A DNA stretch of 64,000 nt, taken from NCBI RefSeq assembly GCF_048544455.1, contig NC_133534.1, positions 39,184,217 to 39,248,216 of the forward strand, given 5' to 3'. Below are positions 43,904 through 54,861 of the stretch, piece after piece. The notes under the pieces were generated by a model. The model saw only the letters and a list, made by a program, of their open reading frames with translations. It was not told the origin of the DNA and ran no database searches. The translations under genes were made by a program, and so were the position numbers. The stretch is from Silene latifolia. Lineage: Eukaryota; Streptophyta; Magnoliopsida; Caryophyllales; Caryophyllaceae. How positions within the stretch are numbered: the first letter of the stretch is position 1; every line of letters starts with the position of its first letter.

Positions 43904-46899
43904 CTACTGCTGGGCACCCTCCAACTCAGCAACCCTCGCCATAAGAGCAGCAATCTCGGCATCCCGAAACTCGAGCTCCCTCGACAAGCGAGCCGTCTCC
44001 TCCCGAGACTAGGCCAACACTCGCTCCAGCTCGCGGTCACCCTGTAAACAAGAAATTGGCTCATGTCAATCAACTCAAACAAAACGGAAAATCAAAAATC
44101 AAAAGAAAGCAAACGAGGTTCGTACCTGACGACCCCGACCACCGACGAGTGCCTCGATGGCGATAGCTCGTAGCCGGTTGGCCACCCTCCAAAGTGCCAC
44201 GAACCGAGATGGCGCGACCTGCATTTCAAAAGAATTCTCAGTAAAATGAACAAATTCAATCAAATGTGTTCTTACACAAAAGTCATATAAGCTGGAGGCT
44301 CACCCTCCGAATCGATCTTTGCCCTGTCGTCAGGCCAAAGATCCGTCACGCCTACGTCAAAGTCACGCAACTCGGAGATCGTCGTCCTCCCGATCGCGTC
44401 GGTGTACTCAAGAGTCTCGGGTACACCGGGGCTCGATGCCCGCTGCCTCAACCTCCTGCAAAGACAAATAGCTCTCATTAACCGATGATCTTTCATCGTA
44501 ATTCTCGAAATCAAATCAAGGAAAGTAAAGGATACTCACCACTACTGGCCAGTACGCCAACCTCCCGTAAAGGAACGCTGAGTAGTCCTCGCCAGGCAGA
44601 AGAAGGTCGTCGCCACTGGCACCAGCCAAGTCCGCCTCCCTCTCAGCCTCAGTAGGCTCCCTGAACATCGTCCTCGGAGGATCAATGGGAACCGTCAACG
44701 CGCCCCGAGAGCACTGACGAGCCAAACGCTCGCCCAGATACCACACGCGACCCATCGACGTCCACAACAGCAGCCGACTCGGGCTCCTAGGTCGAAGGAC
44801 CTCAGCAACAAAAGGAGGCGCTCCAGCGTACTCCGCCCAAGGTCTGGGCACCCACTGCGACAATATAAAGGCAAAGATCATTCCTATGATCAAGTGGAAG
44901 CAAAGGACATGAAATATGAATACGAGTGGTATACTCACGCTGCTCAGCTGAAGGGCGTTCACATCCCGCCGGTACACATTGTGAGAAGAGCGCTTGCTCT
45001 TCGTCCTGCACATCACCCAATCCCTCACCACGGGATAGGCCTTCTCCAGCGGCTCTGTCCTCTTCGGCGCGAGACTCGGGAAGTAAGAATACACCCATGC
45101 CTATAAAACAAAATAATCAATGACGATCTTTCGCATTTCGATAAAGAAAGGAATTTGCTTTGGAAGGTTCATACCTCCAACAGTAGTCCAGGTCCGACAG
45201 CGCCAGGAGAAGTCCCCTTCTCCATCAACTCCGGACGAACCATGGCCCTCATGAAGCGGATGAGGACCGCAAAACCAGCAGATGACCGGCCCCAATGCCC
45301 TAGGGAACTCGGTCGAACGAAAGGGAAGAAGCTTCGTCGATAGCCTCTCGCCCTTGTCTCCGAGGTAAATCGAAGACAAGAACCACCAAAGCCACAGACG
45401 AGCCCTCTGCTCAGCTGTACAAGGAGGAGGAGCAGTCTCCCTCCCATCAATCGTCACCGACACCGGGGTCTTCCCCGCAAAGTAGTCTCGGACATAGGTC
45501 GGGTACCAAGCCCTAAGATCGCAACGACCTTCGGCGACAAGTTCCGGCCGATCAACCTCCTCGCCTCGGCCGAATCCGCTCTCATAGCAGCGGTCTCCGC
45601 CACACCATCTCCCCTCGGTCCCGCACGGCGGACTGAAATCATGCCGTAATCCTCCAGAGTGACTCCCACCTCACCAAAAGGCAGGTGAAACGTGGAAGTC
45701 GTATCCCAGAATCGATCCAAGAAAGCACGGACCAGGCTAAGGTTGGCCCGCAACTTCCTCTTCACGATATCCCTCCGGACACGAACAGGAGGACCGACGC
45801 TCCGCGCTCGATCATGGTCCTCTCCTCCGCCGACAGCCGCTCGTAGTGCTCCATCGCTGTCGTGTAACCCGAGAACGACCTGATGTTCCCGGCCTCCTAT
45901 AATGATTGGAAACAAAGCTATCTTTAGTTTTGAATGGAAATTTGCAAGAAATTTGGACGAAAAGAATGAAAGAGAACAGGTAATGAGTAGTAAGTTCTTA
46001 TTTACCAAGCTCTTCACCGTCCGGTAGGACAGGTGACCCTCTGCAGCCCACACAAGGTGCCTACTCTCCCAGGTCTCAGCCCACGCAGGAGCTCCCCTCA
46101 GCTGACGACCTCCTCGCCTGACGTTGGCCCGTCTCGGAGCCTCCTCCTCCTCCGCCTCCTCGTGTGCCCCGTCTCCAGTGGCCATCACCGCGTCGGTGAA
46201 AGCCTGCTCTAAAGCCTCCTCTCAAGAAAGCAACGTCTATCTCCATGGGAGTCCTCCCAGAAGTAGAAGCCCCATCGCCTGCAACGTCAAAGTAAATTTA
46301 GGTCGCGTCACATGACGACAAACCTTTGATTAAGGAGTTTTCGAGCCTCCAAAGCCCTGAAAACCGCCCTTTCTGGCCATCTTTGGCCATATTCCCGCCA
46401 ATCCAATCGCTCATGTGATAAATTGGGTCAAAGTCAAGCCCAAGTCAAAGCCTAGTTCCGGGTTCGAGTCGAAAATTCGGCAGCATTTCGTTATAACGGC
46501 GATTATGCCCTAGAAAGGTGCCCTGAAAAAGTTGTCACAAACCAAAATTTCGAGATGGCAGAAAATTTACCCATCATCCAAGGATCCCAAATATCAAGTT
46601 TCGCCGCCAATGGGTAATCCTAAGGCTATTTTCGAAGCAATTTACGGTCCAGCTGTAAGAACTGTCTCAAAATTCGCTCAAGGGCTCAAAACTCGATGAA
46701 AATTCAAAGCAAATACATGGTTATGTTCCTAACATTGCCTACTATCCATTTCTAGCATCAATTTGGCAAAACAAATCCATTTGGGGGAAAAGCCCCAAAT
46801 TTTCGATCAAATGGGTTGAAAACCCTAGAATTCGCGGCTCAAAATTCGACAAATACGGATGATTAATGCAAGATTAAGACACATACCTCGATTAGTCAT
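43904..46899 (-). pseudogene. Antisense gene 2 of element D: eight-exon plant-mobile-domain-like gene
   Basis: A first exon opens at 46899 (MTNRG) after a CT-rich leader and splices at AG|GTATGT into GDGASTSGRTPMEIDV. Predicted exons: 46899-46887, 46278-46006, 45896-45175, 45100-44939, 44854-44540, 44455-44276, 44218-44126, 44041-43904. All seven introns have GT-AG ends, and all but the first (608 bp) are 57-109 bp long. The key motif is FWDTTSTFHLPFGEVGVTLE (plant mobile domain), followed by RLWLWWFLSSIYLGDKG, AWVYSYFPSLAP and RLLLWTSMGRVWYLGER. The C-terminus is a coiled coil (ELEFRDAEIAALMARVAELE). Frame changes near 46230, 45800 and 45600 and one stop in the last exon suggest a decayed copy. 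Function unknown; such proteins are linked to silencing and transposon capture in plants. Confidence 0.7.
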
Positions 46900-47976
46900 A
46901 TTTCGAGCAAGCTTTTGAATCCAACCTCGAAGGAAATGGTGAAGATTTGAGAGAGAAATTGAAAGAAATTGAGTTTCGAAATAATGAAACATAAACCTTC
47001 TGATTTCGCGTTTTTACGCAGGAATTGCCAAATTGGGGAAAAGACGCAGCAGGTGCTGCGCCTCTTCCAACAGACGCAGCTCTTGCTGCGCCTCTTCCTC
47101 ACGTTCCCTCCATACGAATTTTCAAAAATTCGTTATGGGTTCGTTATTTGTGGGCCCATCTTTGGTGCGCCTCTTCTTCAATGCTATTGTATTCTTTTGG
47201 CCCGTTTCGACGATTTTCTTTCGTTCTGGTCCGCATTTTATTCTACGCGACAGTATTTTGCAGTATTGTCCAAATTCATTTTATCCCGCGCAGCAGTATT
47301 TTGCAGTATTGCTCAATTTATTTTGTCCGGCGCAGTAGTATTTTGCAGTACTTCTCACTCGAAGTTTCTCCCACGACGATCAAGATGTTCCTAGTCGTCG
47401 ATATATTCCCCAACAAGAGTTCGCTTGAGACCGACGCAAGCAGATTCAACCTCAAGTTTTTGCCAGAGTTCGCTTGAGACCGACGCAAGCGGATTCCCCA
47501 GCAGTTTCTACCGACGTCCTGCTGCTTTCACTATATTTTGTGTTTCCCCGCGGAGTTCGACAGGGTGTCGTTCTCCAGAAGTTCCTATACCCAAACCTTA
47601 GTTACCTTTAAGTTGATCTTACTTTTGGCCTCCTTCCCGTCAATGCTTTCCTTTAGGGTCCCACACCCTAGCACAATCTTTATTTATCTTTTAGGTCTTA
47701 CCCTTTAGCTCCTACGCTCAACCTTAGCTCCTACGCACCTCCGGAAGCATCTCGAGAAAGAAGTCTCAGGTATGGTCTCTTCTTATGGCTGGCGAGCCTC
47801 CTTACGTAGTCTAATGGACTTTAAACGACCCTCCCCGATAGTCGACAGACTCTAAAATGTTCCCGACGACAGGTCCTTGGCTCAGACCCCTTGAGCCGCC
47901 TCGCGTCGCCATAGTCGTCAGGTTGTAATCTTCGATTGACCTGATGGCTATACTTTGACTTTCGCCTTGTCCAAGC
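46900..47976 (+). other. 3' non-coding region of element D with short tandem repeats
   Basis: Holds GACGCAGC..GCTGCGCCTCTTCC motifs at 47042-47098, the same palindrome-like unit as in the LTRs. There are about three copies of a 43-bp unit containing CAGTATTTTGCAGTA (47250-47350) and two copies of GAGTTCGCTTGAGACCGACG (about 47418 and 47466). No coding frame looks real. Confidence 0.65.
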
Positions 47977-47996
47977 CTCAGTCAAAGTGGGGGCTC
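47977..47996 (+). promoter_or_regulatory. Polypurine tract of element D
   Basis: AAAGTGGGGGCTC directly before the LTR at 47997, typical of Ty3/gypsy plus-strand priming sites. Confidence 0.85.
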
Positions 47997-50420
47997 TGTA
48001 GACACCTCGTTTCTGCACCTCCCGCAAACCACCCGGTGATGATTGGGCCGCATGTTTGATTCGCGGAACGATTTGTGACAGTTCGTAAGATTATCGTCAA
48101 GTGTTTGCTCAAATATTAATGTCAACCTCTTAGTTGTCATCTACGTCCGGATACGGTCGTTTTGGCAGTAATTAGAGTACATTCGGAGTCCGGGTCAAAA
48201 ACCGTCTCCATTTTCTGATAGCTGTTAAATCCCGAGTCGAATGTTTGGAATGTTAGGATATTTCTATTCCATATTTCACAAATTTTATCTTTTGGCAAAT
48301 AATATCCCGTAATATTCAAAAGATAATCGAATTATTTCCGTCCTACCATAACTCAAACGCGGAAATCTTTCTTTGACAGGAGGAAACCTCCCGGGAATAG
48401 ACGTAGCAGTCTTTGCGCCTCTTCCAAGGGACTTGATGGGCTGCGCGCCTCTTCCCAGGCCCTTCTTTGCATGATTTACGTATCTTTTTTATATCTTTCC
48501 GAGATTCACTTCCAAAGAGTCTCCGAAACCCTATTCCTCCGTGTGATTAGTATAAATAGGAGCCTTCGCTCCTCATATTTCTCACGCGAGTGTCCGCCTT
48601 CTCTTCTCCCTTTGCATTCTAGACTTCGTTCTTACTAATTGGCGCCTACGTGCTTGGACTTCCAACCACGTAAGCTCGGATCTTCCGGGTACCACCTCTC
48701 CGTTGCATGACCGACCAATTTGACCAACTACACTCAATCAATCTAAATTAATCAATCGTTTTCCTTTTACGAGGGCACTCTTTCATTGCATTCGCATCGA
48801 GCATTCACTAATCGATACTTAGTTCATCTCGTTCCGTCAACATGTAAGTCTGAGGGTGTATAATTCTCTTTATTTATTGTATTTTATTTATTCATCGTTG
48901 TAAGATTTATGTCGAAAACATCTAATTAAAATCGATTTCTAAAACCCTTTGTTAAAACCTGTTTTTTGCGGATTTCCGTGAGATGAGGCGTCGAGAAAAG
49001 ACGCAAAGAATCGCTGCGCCTCTTCGAAGGAGCGCAGTTCCTGCTGCGCCTCTTCGTGAGGCTGCCGCAGTTCCTGCTTCTTTTCTTCTTCTTCGTCCTC
49101 TGTAATTCGTTGTTCTTATTTGATTTCGATTGTTTGTCTTTAATAATTCGTTCGCATGATAGCATAATAATTCACATGTATATATTCATCATTAATTCAC
49201 ATGTTTTAATTCATCAATAAATCCGATTTAAATCTCAAGTAATCAATATTTGCGGGTTTTCGTCATTAAATATCCAATCCGAGTTTTAGAGATTCGATTT
49301 CGTCATATTGAGTTTCTGGAATTTACCTTTGGTATATTTTGCATCCATATTCATTGTTAATTCGTCATTGATTCATCATGTTTAGTCTAATTATTTAATT
49401 AGTTTGTTTAGTTGTTTATTGATTCATTCATTAACATCGTCCCTTCATGTAATTAATCCCTTTTAATTTCCGTCTCATCCATGTTTTACTGTTTTTATGA
49501 CTAATTCATATGTAATTAATGCATTAAATCACTTTCATCCGAGTATTATTATCAATTAACCATTAAAATCATCAATTGACATTAACGATTTGCGATTCGG
49601 CCATGCCAGAACTCCGCCCTTGGGAATGACGCAAAGAATCGCTGCTGCGCGCTCTTCCGAGGGCGCGATTCTCTGCGCGCTGTTCCAGTTGAGTTCGTCT
49701 CGAACTCTTTTCTCGCCTTGACCTAGTTTATTTAGCCTACGTAATCAACTAACTAATATTCGTATTATCACCTGATTTCTGTTCGTTCATTTATTTATTT
49801 CTTTTATTTCTTTTATTCCTTTTTCTCAAATTATCCGTTTTAAGGGTGTTTTCGACATAAATCATCTAATCCGTTGTAATTAATGTAATTTTCAATTAAT
49901 GTAATTTTTATTATTGTATTTCTTTTATTGCTTGCTTGTCTTCACACATAAATCAATATTAAATCCCAACTTCGACCCAATTGTATGATTAATTAATTGT
50001 TCAACCGACTTAGTTAAATCTTCACATGTTAGGATTAATCTAATGGATGTTGCATTGCATGCATATAGCCGACGATATATCAAGTACGAATAAACTTCCC
50101 TAATCATTAGTAGAGGCCGCTATCGAGGCGGGCGGGATTAGGTGTTCGATCAAAAGAGCTTCCTAATACGTACCCTCACCCCTTACTCCAGATCTCCGTG
50201 AGCACCCGTGTTCATTGGCATCCACGAGAGTCATTCTAGACATAGAATGCTAAGGGTAACGATTGCTTAGTGTTCATGTCACTACTTTGTGTCTTGACAT
50301 GACATGAGGTATTCGAACGGTTCCAATTTCCCATAAAAATTGGTGGCGACTCCTTACAAAATGCAAACGCTTGTCCCTCGTTTCTCACCAAGCGCCCCCG
50401 TGGGCGGCCCGCTGTCCACA
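47997..50420 (+). repeat. 3' LTR of element D
   Basis: 2424 bp, partner of 30894-33323, with TATAAATA at 48551-48558. Long stretches are identical to the 5' copy, but the GCAGC/GCGCCTCTTCC blocks (about 48395-48455, 48975-49070, 49610-49705) are rearranged by many small indels. Confidence 0.93.
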
Positions 50421-50425
50421 GATAG

Positions 50426-50584
50426 GAAAAGGCTCTAAATGCTTAGATTCCTACAAAACCGTAACAAACACAACAATACACCTAGAACACAAGATTAACT
50501 CAAAAATATACTAATTAAAGTATGATGAATAATAGAAACCGAGCTAAAATGAGGGGTAAAAGTATGTAAATTATGCACTTATCA
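50426..50584 (-). repeat. 3' LTR of element C, right portion
   Basis: Continues the LTR interrupted at 30893 and matches 54698-54856. Ends TGCACTTATCA. Confidence 0.92.
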
Positions 50585-50606
50585 AACTCCCCCAAGCTAA
50601 ACCCTT
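50585..50606 (-). promoter_or_regulatory. Polypurine tract of element C
   Basis: Minus strand GGGTTTAGCTTGGGGGAGTT next to the LTR. It is preceded by CTTGGGGACAAGCAA as in element B. Confidence 0.82.
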
Positions 50607-52197
50607 GCTTGTCCCCAAGCAAGAAACCAAATCCCATCAATTGCTATATCCCAAACAAGCTAAGCATAATGATTTAAAAACCCGAACCAACATGGGCAAG
50701 GAATAAAGCAAAACATGGATGAGATTTACACGACGGCGTAGCATAGAAAACTTTGAATGAACCTTTAAGCTCTTGCATGATCTTTCGACTTATGGACTCT
50801 CACGGGACACTCAAACTCTTTTATATGTAAAAGGACAATTTTTGTGAATGAACACTCAACTATCCTCAACTTATAACAATGTGCCCGCAATCTAATATGG
50901 TAATCAATCAAAACTGGTAAGTCAAAACAATCAAATGCAAGCATGATAAAGAAGCCAAATAGGTAGGAAGAAGGCAATATGTAATGGGTAAGAAGGGGGG
51001 AACAAATGAACTATGGATTGTGGAGCTAATGTCAAGCTAGCAACAACCAAGTGTAAGGATGCTCTATCCCAATTCTAACCCAATTTTGCAATTCAAATCA
51101 TAAGAAAACTCTCCAAAATGATATGAATAATGCTTGAGAATTTCTCACATCTTTTCTTCTTCTCTTCTCTTTCTTTTTCAATGCATACTTCTTTTTTTCA
51201 TGCTTTTTCTCATTCATTCATTTTTCTTTCTTCATTTTTTTTTCATTTTTTTTCCATTTTTTAATTTTTCAATTTTTTTCAATTTTTTTTTTTTTTGAGC
51301 ATTAAGACCAAGCTCACATGACTTCAAACAACCAAACATATCCCAATGAGCACCCAAACACTATCCAATAAAGCTACTAGCTCAACAAGGTAGGCAATTT
51401 CAATGATGTAGCTAAGGATAAATTTTGTGAAGGGGTCAAAAAGGCTAAAATATCATGTGAATGACTCCAAAATGCTAAAACAAATGAATGCATGCTTACC
51501 AAGAAATGACATGAAGACCATACTTGTGCGTTTTGATGTAACACACATTATAAGGAGACACCTACACTCACCTAAGAGAGACCGGATATGGATGCATCGG
51601 TCAAAAGAGGCTCTACCTTACCATTTTGTAGCTTGCCAAAAGTCAAGATCAAGCCCATTCGGTTCATTCTCCATCTCCCACCTACTATGTCAAGACATCC
51701 CCATGTAGCTAATATCCCATCATTAAAGAATAAATCATTAGCAACAAGCCATTATTAGGATAAGCAATGAGGAAAGTAGGCTACAAGCAAGCACAAAGCA
51801 AAAATTTCTCTCAAAAATTTTCAAAATTTTTACACTACATGCGAACTACACTATATGCAAATGCAACATACACTACATGCAAACTACGCTATATGCAAAT
51901 GCAACATCTCCCCCAAGCTAAACATCACATTGTCCTCAATGTGCCAACAATTCATAATACCCAATCAAACCATAAAAATGGCTCAAAGCACAAAACAAGA
52001 AGGACTAGAGGTTATGTTTAATGGGTTGCAAGATCTAAACTAAAATGCGAAGCAATTAAAAACTTACTCGACTTGTTAACCTCCCCCAAGCTAGCATGAA
52101 GTCGGGGGGTGATGCTTCCTTGTGATTAGTGAAGAAATGTGAAGAAACGAGAGAGAAAGGAGGAAATGAGTATGCTTGATTGATAGAAAGAAATCTA

Positions 52198-52245
<48 letters not shown>

Positions 52246-52615
52246 GTATAGAACAAAGGCCAGGAAGTCACAGAACCACGACCCCGATCGGGGCCACCAA
52301 CTTCGATCGGGGTTGACCTCCTCTTCGGGTTTTGACTCTTTTCCGCATTTTATTTTAATTCCTTCTCGTTTCTCGAAAACCACGTCCCCGAACGGGGATC
52401 TTGCATGGGGCTGCGTGCTAGATTCACTCTTCTCCATTTTCACCTATAAAAGACAAAAAGGAACATTATCAAGTCGAGTATTTTATTACTAATCTACGAA
52501 AAACAATAAATTGTAGAAAATTAAAAACAAAAATAAATAAAAGCAATAAAAAGCTTGGGTTGCCTCCCAAGAAGCGCTGGTTTAACGTCCCGCACGACGT
52601 AAGAAGCTATTTGAT
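50607..52615 (-). other. 3' non-coding region of element C
   Basis: Same order as in A and B (element orientation): purine motif 1 at about 51905-51945 (TTGAGGACAATGTGATG then TTGGGGGAG), purine-rich tract at about 51145-51300, conserved core GCAATCTAATATGG at about 50845-50905, and purine motif 2 at 50585-50620. Near the coding end are CCCCGATCGGGG palindromes (about 52280-52320 and 52382) and a 42-T homopolymer (52200-52241). Confidence 0.7.
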
Positions 52616-53652
52616 TCAAGTTTTGTTTTTGAGCTTGCCACCAACCAAGCTCCATGTCAAAGCTCCTTTAGCATTCCGCAACCATTTGAATTTTTTCAAA
52701 TAAAATTTTCCTTTCTTCCTCTTTCCACTTTTAGCAATAGCGCCCTTAGCATAATCACCTACAAAGCAAACAACACCCATATCGTCCTCCAACGGATCTA
52801 TTAGTAAGGAGCCAAGTGTAGTAGAGGCAAGAGAAGAGTCCACAGTGCTAAATAAATAACAAGACTCTTGTAACATTGGGCTTCTAATGGTGTTGTTTTT
52901 GCTAAAGGAGACCCGATCATGACCCACTTCCAACGTCAACCTCCCATTTTTCACATCAATTAACGCACCCGCGGTGCGTAAAAATGGCCTACCCAATATA
53001 ATTGGGGGTTGTGAGTCCTCGGCCATATCAAGTATGAGGAAGTCAACAGGTATGAAAAACTTGCCAACTTTGACGGGTACATCTTCTAAGACACCTAAGG
53101 GTCGCTTTAAAGAACGGTCCGCCATTTGCAATGTTGTACTTGTGCATTTTAAAGCACCCATGTTAAGTTTTTCATAAATGGAATAGAGCATGACACTTAC
53201 ACTAGCACCTAGGTCGCAAAGGGCCTTATCAATGGTATATGTGCCTATAGTGCAAGGAATAGAATAGCTACCGGGGTCCTTAAGTTTCGAGGGAGACTTA
53301 TTTTGTAAGAGTGCACTACACTCTTCGGTGAAAGCAATGGTCTCAACCTCATTGAAGGATTGCTTCTTTGAGAGGATTTCCTTCATAAACTTTGCGTAGG
53401 AGGGGACTTGGGTAAGCAATTCTAAAAATGGGACGGTGACTTGTAAATTCTTACACATTTCCATGAACTTACCGAACTTACCTTCTTCCTTGTGCTTTGC
53501 TAGACGATGGGGAAATGCTATTTGAACAACTTCCTTGGGAGGAGCATCCTCCACACCTTTATCATTCGCATTCTCATTGGGAACACTCACCATCTTTGAA
53601 ACGGCATTACTCTCCTTAGCATTGGGAGAGACTTCTTCAACAACCACCTCAT
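52616..53652 (-). pseudogene. Element C Gag C-terminus and protease
   Basis: The frame opens after a stop near 53655; the upstream coding part is deleted. Residues about 40-120 are the Gag-protease linker (AFPHRLAKHKEEGKFGKFME, FLELLTQVPSYAKFMKEILS). The retropepsin core follows: ALCDLGASVSVM (Asp-Leu-Gly in place of Asp-Ser/Thr-Gly, as usual in Athila), GVLEDVPVKVGKFFIPVDF and PIILGRPFLRTAGALIDV. The C-terminus is basic (GKRKKGKFYLKKFKW). Nothing resembling RT follows. The frame is open over 343 codons, but the start is lost. Confidence 0.82.
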
Positions 53653-53694
53653 CACTTTATTTGGGCATAGGGGACTCAACATTCTTGGCATCAA

Positions 53695-54856
53695 GCTTAG
53701 TCTAATTCAATTCCGTGCCTCTCGACTTATAGAACGAATGAACAAACTTAATCAATTGAATAAGGCCTTAAATAAAGATTAAACGTTATGGCACAAGCAT
53801 GTGATAGAAGCAATATGGACAATATTATTATTAACCTATTTTATCATGTTACATATTTGATTATTGCATGGCTCCCCTAGCCCTTAGACTAAGAGAATTA
53901 GCTACTCATGTTAAGGTGTAAATTGTAAGTTATATTAAGAGAAATGATAAACATGATTAAATGATTTATATGAACTAGATGTTTTAACATGTAAAAGAAA
54001 TTAAACTAAGGTAGTCTAAATGAAGTGCTTAATTATAAACTAATATAAACTAAATAGATACGTGAAAATGTAAACTGTATAGAAATACCTTAAGGAGATG
54101 AACTTGAATGGAAGAACAATATATAACCAAATGCTTGGAAATGAATTAAGAACCAAATGTTTAAGAACTACAAGATTAACTAATTTGTAAACTAATATGA
54201 AAACTATTGAGAGAGATTATATTGCTTAAGGCTATGAAGAATAAAAGTGAGACGTAAAAATGGGATGCCTAAGCCTTGGAATGCCTCTCCTATTTATAGG
54301 AGAGGAAAACGAAACGTAAACAATCAAGGTGCATGCGGCCCCGATCGGGGTTGGGTGGTCCCGATCGGGGTCGTGGTTATCCGGGTATTTTGGCTTAAAT
54401 TCTTGTTTAATGCTTGAAAGAATCCAATGTTTGCGATAAATGATATTTAATGCACCCGGTTAATGCTTCATAATTCCTTCTAAGAGCTCCCAAAAAGCAT
54501 CCTAAGCATGTTGGAATCTTATGCTTTCCACCTTGACTTGGACTTGAACATTGGGCTTTGACTTTGATTGTTGTCAACATTTGCATTATACATATTAATC
54601 CATCAATTTCTCCATGCAAAACCCAATCCAATGCTCCATGCTTAGTCCAACACTTGGTCTTGTTTAGGTTAGTGAACTTAGTGTATAAAATGATAGGAAA
54701 AAGCCTCTAAATGCTTAGATTCCTACAAAACCGTAACAAACACAACAATACACCTACAACACAAGATTAGCTCAAAAATATACTAATTAAAGTATGATGA
54801 ACAATAGAAACCGAGCTAAAATGAGGGGTAAAAGTATGTAAATTATGCACTTATCA
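53695..54856 (-). repeat. 5' LTR of element C, truncated
   Basis: Homology to the other LTR begins at 53695 (matching 29912) and runs to 54856. A minus-strand TATA box lies at 54291-54298. It has two CCCCGATCGGGG palindromes (54338-54370) where the partner has one; this accounts for the 21-bp length difference. Confidence 0.92.
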
Positions 54857-54861
54857 GATAC

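Larger units (their letters stand above)
30894..50420 (+). mobile_element. Element D: Tat/Ogre-like Ty3/gypsy retrotransposon with two antisense genes
   Basis: LTRs of about 2.43 kb (30894-33323, 47997-50420), TSD GATAG (30889-30893 and 50421-50425), 19.5 kb in all. On plus: primer site 33326, gag 34127-35938, protease, RT, RNase H, archaeal-type RNase H, and integrase to 40879. Then 7.1 kb of non-pol DNA carries two minus-strand genes and short tandem repeats, ending in a polypurine tract. The two RNase H domains and the extra antisense genes place it in the Tat lineage. Pol has several frameshifts and stops, so this copy is dead, but gag and integrase are intact frames. Confidence 0.93.
29533..54856 (-). 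mobile_element. Element C: non-autonomous Athila-like retrotransposon, itself split by element D
   Basis: The TSD GATAC is exact (29528-29532 and 54857-54861). The 3' LTR is 29533-30893 plus 50426-50584 (D sits between). The 5' LTR is 53695-54856 and lacks its last 379 bp. A deletion joins it directly to the coding frame, removing primer site and early gag. The interior (50585-53694) has one Gag/protease frame and a long 3' non-coding region. No RT or integrase. Confidence 0.9.

Noticed and set aside
52200..52241. 42-T homopolymer as a SINE or LINE tail
   Set aside because: No target duplication or tRNA-like head next to it; probably a simple expansion within element C.
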